A DNA stretch of 64,000 bases from Terasakiella sp. SH-1 (GTDB taxonomy: Bacteria > Pseudomonadota > Alphaproteobacteria > Rhodospirillales > Terasakiellaceae): the NCBI RefSeq assembly GCF_004564135.1, contig NZ_CP038255.1, forward strand, positions 1,706,501-1,770,500, in the 5' to 3' direction. The position numbers and the translations under genes are program-made. The notes beneath the pieces are model-generated. The model was not told where the DNA came from, did not search any database, and worked only from the letters and a program-made list of their open reading frames with translations. Below, piece after piece: positions 1-7,326 of this stretch (position 1 is its first letter; every line of letters begins with the position of its first letter).

Positions 1-74
1 CGGCTTTAGGTCTCTGCGCTCTAAGCCAGATTGTCATGTGTCTTGGCCTGATCATTGGTTTTATACAGGCATAA
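1..74 (+). CDS. 3' end of a membrane protein gene (partial)
   Basis: The plus-strand frame that starts at base 3 is open from the window edge to a TAA at 72-74. It encodes about 23 residues that are almost all hydrophobic (ALGLCALSQIVMCLG, then a further hydrophobic stretch ending in FIQA). This looks like the last transmembrane helix of an integral membrane protein, perhaps a transporter. A bidirectional terminator follows immediately, which fits a gene end. No family can be named from so little sequence, and a chance open frame is possible. Confidence 0.45.
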   Translation, partial: ALGLCALSQIVMCLGLIIGFIQA

Positions 75-106
75 AAAAAGGCCCGCCGATGTGGCAGACC
101 TTTTTT
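73..106. terminator. Bidirectional Rho-independent terminator
   Basis: The stem GGCCCGCC (80-87) pairs with GGCAGACC (93-100) through two G-U pairs around the 5-nt loop GATGT. It is flanked by seven A (73-79) and six T (101-106), so it can terminate both the plus-strand membrane protein gene and the minus-strand cold-shock gene. Confidence 0.8.
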
Positions 107-123
107 CAAAACTGTGTGCGTTT

Positions 124-330
124 TTACTCGACCAGTTTAATCTCAGAAGCAGCTTCTTTGCCACGGCTTACCGCAACTTCGAAAGACACTTTCTGACCGT
201 CATCCAATTTCTGGATACCGGATGCATGCAATGCTGTAATGTGAACAAACACGTCTTTGCCGCCATCTTCTGGTTCGATAAAGCCGTAGCCCTTAGTTGA
301 GTTAAACCATTTAACTGTACCGTTAGCCAT
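124..330 (-). CDS. Cold-shock protein, CspA family
   Basis: A 68-residue single cold-shock domain, the normal length for the family. The RNA-binding motifs are intact: [12 protein letters not shown] (RNP1 region, residues 7-18) and DVFVHITAL (RNP2 region). Such proteins bind single-stranded RNA and DNA and melt RNA structure in the cytoplasm. The ATG at 330 is preceded by an AAGGA ribosome site. About 280 gene-free bases lie upstream (331-613), which suits the long structured leader typical of csp genes, though no specific element was recognised there. Cold-inducible or constitutive expression cannot be told from sequence. Confidence 0.95.
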   Translation of the reverse strand: MANGTVKWFNSTKGYGFIEPEDGGKDVFVHITALHASGIQKLDDGQKVSFEVAVSRGKEAASEIKLVE

Positions 331-613
331 TGGTATTCAATCCTTAAATTCTGTTTTAGTCTGATTCCCTTTCAGGAACATCAAGAGTTCGATATCTACG
401 ATCTGTAGGCATAAGGAGAACATAAGGACAGATTTAAGTGCTTCATTTCACAAAAGAAAATACACACCTTAAGGCTGTTTCAGGTTCTTTTTCTAACCAA
501 CAACGAGTAAAAACGTAACTCACGTACGTAACACTATGTCTATTTCAAACCAAAAGCAAACCTATTTATGTGACAAAATTTTAGCAGGCGGCTCTCAGAA
601 TGCGAAAACAGAC

Positions 614-934
614 CTATAATTCCATATCCCCAGGGGCAACTTGCTCTCGTCGTCCCTCATCCAGCGCCACAACTTTGATCTTGCCATTTCCAACCTTGAA
701 CGCATCATAGCCGAAGTCATAAGCTAGGCGCAGCAAGGTGTTTAAGACCTCTTTATCACTGTTACGAAACTTATCATTTTGCATCCAATGATTGGCAATG
801 GACTGCACGACCATCTGTTCAACGGTCATCTCGTTTTGCTTGGCCTTTTCCACCAGCGCCTTAAGCGCCCATTCGCTGACCACATCTTCCTGAATGATGA
901 ATTTCTTTTTGTTAACCCGGATAAAATTCGTCAT
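614..934 (-). CDS. Conserved-looking protein of unknown function (106 aa)
   Basis: Not recognised. The 106-residue protein is charged and predicted mostly helical, without signal peptide, membrane segment or cysteine motif. It starts 40 nt after the stop of the CofD-like gene on the same strand and is probably co-transcribed with it. The N-terminal half (KALVEKAKQNEMTVEQMV) could be a small helix-turn-helix or ribbon-helix-helix-like fold, but this is a guess. Its position next to the GAK cassette is the only clue to its role. Confidence 0.7.
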   Translation of the reverse strand: MTNFIRVNKKKFIIQEDVVSEWALKALVEKAKQNEMTVEQMVVQSIANHWMQNDKFRNSDKEVLNTLLRLAYDFGYDAFKVGNGKIKVVALDEGRREQVAPGDMEL

Positions 935-974
935 GACCTATACCTGTTATGAATTACACGACGACCCTACAACA

Positions 975-2168
975 TCATGCCAAAGACAACAACGCCATAA
1001 CCAACAATTGCGGGTCATAATAAGGCGTGGTTTGCGGGGTGATCAAACGTCTATCAATCACATCAATCCCTTCGCTACGCAATTTCGCCTTGGTTGCAGG
1101 TTTCAAACTTTCCCCATTTTCACTATCAATAAAAACATGGGTTAGCAGGCTGCTGGAAGGACACTCACGCCCTGTATCCTGCTTTAACAAATCCAACAAC
1201 CTGAAAATAGACTGGTCCACCGGCAGGCCAATTCGCTCAGGATCATTCCCCAAACTGGGCACATAAACCTTGGGGCACTGCTTTTCAGAAATAGCCTGCC
1301 CAACCCCCTTAGGCAGCAGGTTCGCCATAATGCTTGAATAAAAGCTACCGGGGGGATAACAGATCAGGTCTGCTTTCGAGATCATCTTTTTCTTTTTTTT
1401 CTGTAAAATGGCCTGTGCCTTAACTGGCTTTTTCAGGTTATCCACCAGAAAAAATTCTTTAATCGGGCTGGCAAGCTCCTCGACCTCTTTCCCCGTAATC
1501 ATATGCTGGCCGCAAACCGTATCGCCATTTTCCAGTTTCACCGCTAAATGCAGATTGTCATTCACAATCGGCGTGACCTGCCCCAAGACGTTTACCAGCT
1601 TGGTAAACATAAAGACCACCGGGTCGAGCTTATGATTATGATGAAGATATCCTGCCGCCAAAATCAAGTTCCCGATGCTGGCCCCTTTGAGGTCAAAGTC
1701 ATCGGGCATATGCTCCACAAACATGGATAAATGATTGGTAATCAGCTTGCGCATAGGATTTTTGATTGCCGCAACACGTGCATCCTTACCATCGGCCATC
1801 GCCTTGAGCTGAACAAACAGCTCTTTCTTTTTGGCCTCTTTAGGCAGGCGGTGGGAAAAAAGCTGAAAAATTTCAGGGTTTCCACTGATACTTTCATCCG
1901 CCAGCGCCATCATACGCGAACGCATGTCCCCAATTGCAGGCATATGAAACGCCTTGCGCAAAATCGCTGAACTGCCGCCACTATCAAAAGGCGTCACCAG
2001 ATGGATGGAATTATGGGTAAATTTCTTCAAGACCCGGCTGGTTTGTGTCAAAGCTGTACCACCAGAAAAGAACAAAACACGCGGCCCATATTCCGGTGCC
2101 TTTTCATAGCGCGAAATCCGCATGATATCCGGTACAGTCACAGTACGCGACACAACAGTCTTTTTCAT
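975..2168 (-). CDS. GAK-system CofD-like protein
   Basis: A 397-residue protein of the CofD/YvcK superfamily. CofD transfers 2-phospholactate in F420 synthesis, and YvcK binds UDP-sugars. The N-terminus has FFSGGTALTQTS (residues 33-44) and then LVTPFDSGGSSAILRKAF with MPAIGDMRSR, matching the superfamily nucleotide/phosphate-binding signature. The neighbours across a 35-nt divergent gap (ATP-grasp enzyme, HprK-related kinase B, amphi-Trp protein) identify it as the CofD-like member of the GAK cassette and argue against a role in F420 synthesis, since no other cof gene is present. The substrate is unknown. The ATG at 2168 has few good alternatives. Confidence 0.85.
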   Translation of the reverse strand: MKKTVVSRTVTVPDIMRISRYEKAPEYGPRVLFFSGGTALTQTSRVLKKFTHNSIHLVTPFDSGGSSAILRKAFHMPAIGDMRSRMMALADESISGNPEIFQLFSHRLPKEAKKKELFVQLKAMADGKDARVAAIKNPMRKLITNHLSMFVEHMPDDFDLKGASIGNLILAAGYLHHNHKLDPVVFMFTKLVNVLGQVTPIVNDNLHLAVKLENGDTVCGQHMITGKEVEELASPIKEFFLVDNLKKPVKAQAILQKKKKKMISKADLICYPPGSFYSSIMANLLPKGVGQAISEKQCPKVYVPSLGNDPERIGLPVDQSIFRLLDLLKQDTGRECPSSSLLTHVFIDSENGESLKPATKAKLRSEGIDVIDRRLITPQTTPYYDPQLLVMALLSLA

Positions 2169-2203
2169 AACACTTCAAATCCAGCGGGTTACTTTTCCTT
2201 ATA

Positions 2204-4003
2204 ATGCAAGTCGTTACATCAAAGGTCCATAAAGTTTTTCATGAAAGTTCAACAACATATATCACGCAAAATGCACCCTATTCAAATAATCCCCACTTTC
2301 AAGCTGGATTGGGGGGGCATTTTTCTTTAGGGTCAAAGACATTACCCACTGCCTTCTCCGATGAGTTAAAAAAACTTATGCGCCTTCCCCAATCAGTCCT
2401 TGAAAACCTGCATTTTTTATTGGCAGAAACCCAATCACAACTTGCAAACCTGCGTGTCCTTCTTGAAACCGCCTCCCCGACGGTTTCCCAACGAATTTTG
2501 GACCGCCAAGGCTATAGCTATAATCTCGCCATGCGGGTCCATGACGGCTGTATCGACGCATTGCGACATGGCAAAAAAGGCGATGTGAATATATTCTCCC
2601 TGCGTGCAGCCGAAGCCATTGCCTCTGACCTGGAGCGTATCACCGATATTTGCCATGACTGTGTTAAAATGATGGGAAACCTGTCGCGCAAAGATGCCTT
2701 ACGTGGACGCAAAAGTGCCAAATTGCTCAGTGACATCGACCAAGGGATTGAACTGATTGAAAAGGCGATTGAAACAGATGATACCCGCATCGCCCTGAAA
2801 ATCGGCAATATTGAACGCAAGCTTGATATCGCTTATGGGCGCTTGTTTAAGGAACACATCAAAGAGGTACGCAAGAAAAAGCGCCCGGAAGATACAATCA
2901 CATCCCTATTTATTGCTCACCACATCGAAGAAATGGGCGATATGTTGCTGAGCATCAGTGAGTCCATTATGTCGGCCAAACTGGGCCAGCCCATGCATAT
3001 TGACCGTTTCCGCTCTCTTAAAACCGCCTTGTCAGACTTGGGACTGATTGATGGCGAAGTGGAAACCATCGCAGAAACCAAATCCGGCAGTGCCATTGCC
3101 GGTATCACAGACCCCGAAGCCGATGAAGATGGCTATGTGGCTATTTTCAAGGATGGCAAGAAAGAAAAGCTGAAAGAAGAGCGTGAAAGCGTTGAAAGCT
3201 GGCATGAAATCTTCCCCGGCCTTGCCCCACAAATCCTGTCTTATGAAAAACGCGGAAAAAACGCAGCCCTGTTGATTGAGCATCTCCCCGGTGACACCTA
3301 TGAAAGGATTTTGCTGCAAGAAGATGAAGCCGTCATGCACAAGGCCCTTAAACATCTATGCAAGACCTTGAAAGCTGTCTGGCAGGAAACCAAAAAGAAA
3401 AAACAAATCCCAGCCAACCATATGGCACAACTGAAAAAGCGCCTAAGAAATGTATTGGATGTCCATCCCGGCTTTGATGTTCAGCCAGTTAACATCAGTT
3501 CAAAAAAGCTGCCTTCCCTATACGAATTAATTGAAACAGCCCAACAGATTGAAGACCAAACGACGCCCCCTTTTTCTGTATATATCCACGGGGATTTTAA
3601 TCTCGATAACATTATTTTTGATGCCGAAAACAAAAAAATCCGCTTTATCGACCTGCATCGCTCCTGCTATCAGGATTATACACAGGACATATCGGTCTTC
3701 ATGGTATCAAATTACCGCCTTCAGGTACTGGACAAACGAACGCGCCAACGTATAAAGGCCAGCGCCTTGTACCTTTACGAATTTGCAAAAGAATATGCCG
3801 ATAAACATAAAGATAAATCCTTTGAAATGCGCATGGCACTTGGGTTGGCCCGTTCCTTTATAACCTCAACACGTTTTATCCTGGATAAAGAGCTGGCAAC
3901 AGCCATGTTGTTGCGCGGTATTTATATTCTGGAACGTATCGCCCAGCACAAAGATAAAGACATCAAAAGCTTCCACCTGCCTATTAAGGATCTGTTTTCA
4001 TGA
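2204..4003 (+). CDS. PhoU-like domain / aminoglycoside-phosphotransferase-like fusion
   Basis: A 599-residue two-part protein. Residues about 60-290 are all-helical with repeated helical-bundle patterns of PhoU/DUF47 type (for example RAAEAIASDLERITDICHD). Residues about 330-595 form an APH/choline-kinase-like domain with the catalytic Brenner motif HGDFNLDNI (about residues 462-470) and a metal-binding IDLHRS about 15 residues later. It should phosphorylate a small molecule or protein in the cytoplasm; the substrate is unknown. It overlaps the ATP-grasp gene by 4 nt (ATGA), so the two are translationally coupled. The start is uncertain: the ATG at 2204 lies inside a TATAAT-like hexamer (2200-2205), so the ATG at 2378 or a TTG at 2309 may be used instead. 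Confidence 0.8.
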   Translation: MQVVTSKVHKVFHESSTTYITQNAPYSNNPHFQAGLGGHFSLGSKTLPTAFSDELKKLMRLPQSVLENLHFLLAETQSQLANLRVLLETASPTVSQRILDRQGYSYNLAMRVHDGCIDALRHGKKGDVNIFSLRAAEAIASDLERITDICHDCVKMMGNLSRKDALRGRKSAKLLSDIDQGIELIEKAIETDDTRIALKIGNIERKLDIAYGRLFKEHIKEVRKKKRPEDTITSLFIAHHIEEMGDMLLSISESIMSAKLGQPMHIDRFRSLKTALSDLGLIDGEVETIAETKSGSAIAGITDPEADEDGYVAIFKDGKKEKLKEERESVESWHEIFPGLAPQILSYEKRGKNAALLIEHLPGDTYERILLQEDEAVMHKALKHLCKTLKAVWQETKKKKQIPANHMAQLKKRLRNVLDVHPGFDVQPVNISSKKLPSLYELIETAQQIEDQTTPPFSVYIHGDFNLDNIIFDAENKKIRFIDLHRSCYQDYTQDISVFMVSNYRLQVLDKRTRQRIKASALYLYEFAKEYADKHKDKSFEMRMALGLARSFITSTRFILDKELATAMLLRGIYILERIAQHKDKDIKSFHLPIKDLFS

Positions 4004-4890
4004 CCAATGTAAAAATCGCTGTAATCGGTATTCCCGGTAAATGGTCAACCGAAGTCCTTGCAGACAGGCTGAAAGAAAAAACAGGCTTTCGCCTTGTTCT
4101 TAGCATGGCTGATGTCTCTGCCAATCTGGAAAGCGGAACACTCATGGCAGGTTCCCATAACCTGTGTGAGCTGGACGGTATTATCGTCAAGAAAATCAGT
4201 CAAATCTACAGCCCTAATACACTGGATCGTATTGAACTCTTGCGATTGGCAGAAAAACAGGGGGTGCGTGTTTTTTCCCGCCCAGACACCATCATTCGCA
4301 TGATTGACCGTTTGGGCTGCACCATGACCTTGCGCCACGGCGATATCCCCATGCCAGCCACGCGGGTAAGTGAAGATATCAATTTTGCCCTGAAAACGGT
4401 GAAAGATTTCGGCGCTGCCGTATTCAAACCGCTTTATTCCACCAAGGCCCGTGGCATGTGCGTGATTGAGAATAACCAGCTAGATGAGCATATTCGTAAA
4501 AAAATCGAACAATTCAAACACGATAACCCCATGATGTATATGCAGCAAAAACTGGACCTGCCGGGGCGCGATTACGGTATGGTCTTTTTAGGGGGGCAAT
4601 ATCTTGGCACCTATGCCCGTGTTTCACAAACTGACAGCTGGAATACAACGATTAACAGCGGGGGCAAATATGCCCTACATCAACCACCACAAAGCACTAT
4701 TGACCTTGCAACCAAGGCTCAAGCCCTGTTCGGTATGGATTTCACCACCGTGGATGTCGCCGATACCCAAAACGGCCCCATCGTATTTGAAGTCTCTGCC
4801 TTTGGCGGGTTCAAAGGGGCTTTGGAAGGGGTCGGCATTGATGCCGCCGACCTTTATGCCGACTATGCCATCAAAGAGGTAAGCAAATGA
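4000..4890 (+). CDS. GAK-system ATP-grasp enzyme (RimK-like)
   Basis: A 296-residue protein with an ATP-grasp fold similar to RimK and glutathione-synthetase-type ligases. The core includes the ATP-lysine strand AVFKPLYSTKARGM (about residues 139-152), the central acidic strand GRDYGMVFLGG and a C-terminal metal-site strand VFEVSAFGGFKG (about 262-273). ATP-grasp enzymes join a carboxylate to an amine or thiol through an acyl phosphate, so a peptide-like ligation or protein tailing is plausible. The gene overlaps its neighbours by 4 nt on both sides. Together with the HprK-related kinase it defines the GAK cassette. Substrates are unknown. Confidence 0.88.
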   Translation: MTNVKIAVIGIPGKWSTEVLADRLKEKTGFRLVLSMADVSANLESGTLMAGSHNLCELDGIIVKKISQIYSPNTLDRIELLRLAEKQGVRVFSRPDTIIRMIDRLGCTMTLRHGDIPMPATRVSEDINFALKTVKDFGAAVFKPLYSTKARGMCVIENNQLDEHIRKKIEQFKHDNPMMYMQQKLDLPGRDYGMVFLGGQYLGTYARVSQTDSWNTTINSGGKYALHQPPQSTIDLATKAQALFGMDFTTVDVADTQNGPIVFEVSAFGGFKGALEGVGIDAADLYADYAIKEVSK

Positions 4891-5957
4891 AAACCGCACA
4901 AGACGTCGCCAACAAACTGTTGAATGGTCACTCTCTTGTAGAAGGAGAGGTTATCCTTGATCTTGATGGCTATAAAATTGCCGTTCAGTCAAATAGTGGG
5001 GCACTGCTTGACAAGCTCGGTATCTATTTTGCTCACACCTTGGGAACAGGTCCAGCAGATTGCGTTGTCACAGCCATTGAATGCCCTGCAACCGACTTGG
5101 GCCTAACCTTTACGGACTGGACACGTGAACCCGGCAAGAGCGGACGCAAAGATGCGGTGGCTGACCTTGAAGATTGCCGTCTTGTCCATAAAGTGAGAAC
5201 GGGCATGCTCTTTTTACAAAGTACGGATCATTTAATTGCTGCGGGCCCTTGTTTGGAAAACGACAATCAGGTGATCAATTACATCAACGTCCAATATATA
5301 AATCACCTTCTTCAAAACGGTTCACTGATCTGTCATGCTTCCGGTCTGGTTTCCAACGCAAAAGCATTGGCGATGGCCGGGTTTTCAGGTGGGGGGAAAT
5401 CCACTCTGATGCTCCATATTTTGGCACAGGACGGTATCAGCTATCTCACCAATGACCGTTTATTTATCAATAACGGTTCTGCCTATGGCATTCCAAAACT
5501 CCCCCGTGTCAATCCGGGAACCATGATCCATGATAAAAACCTCAAAAGCCTTTTACCTCCAGACCGGCTAAGGGAACTGGAAAAACTCCCTCAACAACAG
5601 TTATGGGATATTGAAGAAAAATATGATGTCTTTATCGAAGATGTCTATGGTCCAGATAAAATCAACCACACTGGCCGCATGGATGCCATCTTGATCTTAA
5701 ACTGGGAGCGTGAAAGTTCGGCCCCCTGTCGCATTCACGAAGTCGACATTACAGAACGTACTGAACTCTTACAGGCGATCATGAAATCACCGGGGCCATT
5801 TTATCAGCTTAAGGATCACAGTTTTTTCAAAGGGGGCATGAAACTTGATGAAGCCCCCTATCTGGAAGTTCTTAAAAATATCAAAATCTATGAAGCCAGT
5901 GGCAAAGTCGACTTTGCGTTTGCAAAAGACTATTGCCTGACCCATCTTTTGACATAA
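4887..5957 (+). CDS. HprK-related kinase B (GAK system)
   Basis: A 356-residue protein with a P-loop GFSGGGKSTLMLHIL (about residues 165-179), in the position and form seen in HPr kinase/phosphorylase. It lacks the full HprK architecture, and no HPr gene is nearby. FDR-type HprK relatives of this class are called HprK-related kinase B and occur in GAK cassettes. It probably phosphorylates a protein or small molecule made or handled by the neighbouring ATP-grasp and amphi-Trp proteins. It starts in an ATGA overlap with the ATP-grasp gene and ends 13 nt before the phosphatase/Nudix gene, so these form one operon. Confidence 0.88.
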   Translation: MKTAQDVANKLLNGHSLVEGEVILDLDGYKIAVQSNSGALLDKLGIYFAHTLGTGPADCVVTAIECPATDLGLTFTDWTREPGKSGRKDAVADLEDCRLVHKVRTGMLFLQSTDHLIAAGPCLENDNQVINYINVQYINHLLQNGSLICHASGLVSNAKALAMAGFSGGGKSTLMLHILAQDGISYLTNDRLFINNGSAYGIPKLPRVNPGTMIHDKNLKSLLPPDRLRELEKLPQQQLWDIEEKYDVFIEDVYGPDKINHTGRMDAILILNWERESSAPCRIHEVDITERTELLQAIMKSPGPFYQLKDHSFFKGGMKLDEAPYLEVLKNIKIYEASGKVDFAFAKDYCLTHLLT

Positions 5958-5970
5958 GGAACAGACGATC

Positions 5971-6927
5971 ATGCCAAAAGACTTATTCATTTTGCGCCAC
6001 GGTCATGCAAAAGACATGCACCCAAAGGGGGATTTCGCCCGTGAACTGAAAGATCAGGGGAAACGGTGCGCCCAACGTATCGGCGTCTGGCTCTCCCAAA
6101 ACGCTCTGGTGCCGGATCATATCTCGGCCTCTCCGGCAGAACGCGCCCTGACCACAGCCCATAAATGCTGCAAATCCGCAGGTAGCCCCACTTCGATCAT
6201 CAAAGAGATCCCCAGCCTGTATAATGCCGCGCCCGTTGAAATCTTAACGGCTATACAGCAGGCCCCAGCAGATGCCCAACGCGTTATGATTGTGGGGCAC
6301 AATCCGGGCCTTTCCATTATTGTTGGTCACTTAAGTGAGCAGTATATCTCACTCAGCCCAGCAACCCTTGTCCATTTACAGGTTGAAGAGGATTGGGCCA
6401 ATGTCGGGAAAGCCCCCCTCAATCTTGTCGATGTTATTGATGCAACCATGCTGCCAAAGACCTTTCCCTTTGAAGGAGCAAACGGAATAGAGCAGCGGAT
6501 ACGTCCCTCTTATTATTATCGCCAGTCCAGTGTGGTCCCTTATCGCTATACAGAAGGAAAACTGGAAATCCTGATGATTTCTTCCAGCCATCATAAACAT
6601 TGGGTTGTCCCCAAAGGTATTCACGAACCGGGCCTGAGCGCCCAAGACAGCGCAGCCAAAGAAGCCGTTGAAGAAGCGGGGATCACAGGGCATGTTCATC
6701 AAGATGTAATTGGTCAGTATGCCTATGAAAAATGGGAATCTACCTGCACAGTCAGCGTCTATCCCATGGAAGTTAAACAAGAGCTTGATGCACCACAATG
6801 GGAAGAAAACCATCGCCTGCGCAAATGGGTTTCCCTTGAAAGCGCCGTTCACCTGCTCAAAGATCAGGAATTGGCAAAAATTATCGAAGACCTGCCTGCC
6901 TATCTGGAAAAAACCACCTCTAACTAA
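5971..6927 (+). CDS. SixA-like histidine phosphatase / Nudix hydrolase fusion
   Basis: A 318-residue fusion. Residues 1-155 form a SixA-type histidine phosphatase: the RHG motif is LRHGHAKD (residues 8-15) and the second catalytic histidine is in VGHNPGLS (about 108-115). Residues about 175-310 form a Nudix domain with the box starting PKGIHEPGLSAQDSAAKEA and ending VEEAGI (about 213-237). The box has L where the first glutamate is usual and KE for RE, but keeps the EExG core. It likely removes phosphate from a phosphorylated product and cleaves a nucleoside-diphosphate or polyphosphate linkage, perhaps reversing or completing the kinase steps encoded upstream. Mycobacterial MutT1 has the same two domains in the opposite order. 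Confidence 0.85.
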   Translation: MPKDLFILRHGHAKDMHPKGDFARELKDQGKRCAQRIGVWLSQNALVPDHISASPAERALTTAHKCCKSAGSPTSIIKEIPSLYNAAPVEILTAIQQAPADAQRVMIVGHNPGLSIIVGHLSEQYISLSPATLVHLQVEEDWANVGKAPLNLVDVIDATMLPKTFPFEGANGIEQRIRPSYYYRQSSVVPYRYTEGKLEILMISSSHHKHWVVPKGIHEPGLSAQDSAAKEAVEEAGITGHVHQDVIGQYAYEKWESTCTVSVYPMEVKQELDAPQWEENHRLRKWVSLESAVHLLKDQELAKIIEDLPAYLEKTTSN

Positions 6928-6941
6928 AGACGAATTACATC

Positions 6942-7211
6942 ATGAAAACAAGCTCACGTTTCAGGCATGATTCTTTACAGGATCAAAGTTCAATCTCTGA
7001 TCTGCTGACAGCGATTACTCAAGGAATTGAAAAGGGCAAGATCGTCCTTGAAGATGAAAACGGAACCATTACGATGGAACCTTCCGGCTTGCTGCGTCTC
7101 AAGGTGTCAGGCTCTCAAGAAGACGAACATAATCGCCTGAACATTAAAATCACCTGGCAAACCGATCAAAATCTCCCCAACAGCCAGAACCTTAAAATAT
7201 CCCATAAGTAG
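6942..7211 (+). CDS. Amphi-Trp domain protein (GAK system)
   Basis: An 89-residue protein with the amphi-Trp layout: an N-terminal SRFRHDSLQDQSSISDLL segment, a helical stretch ending in GIEKGKIVLE, a short beta region and a final amphipathic strand NRLNIKITW carrying the conserved tryptophan (near residue 73). Amphi-Trp proteins are small, of unknown function and recur in GAK cassettes, where they have been suspected of being the modified target. The gene begins 14 nt after the Nudix fusion and is the last gene of the operon. The following 115 bases (7212-7326) hold a perfect 12-nt palindrome AACAAGCTTGTT (7246-7257) but no strong terminator. Confidence 0.8.
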   Translation: MKTSSRFRHDSLQDQSSISDLLTAITQGIEKGKIVLEDENGTITMEPSGLLRLKVSGSQEDEHNRLNIKITWQTDQNLPNSQNLKISHK

Positions 7212-7326
7212 AAAGGTTGTTTTTGCAACAAATAGCTTTAACTGAAACAAGCTTGTTGATGATTCAATAACTTTTATGGCACTATGAACGACTAATAAAA
7301 ACGAAATGGCGAGATAAATCACTCTC

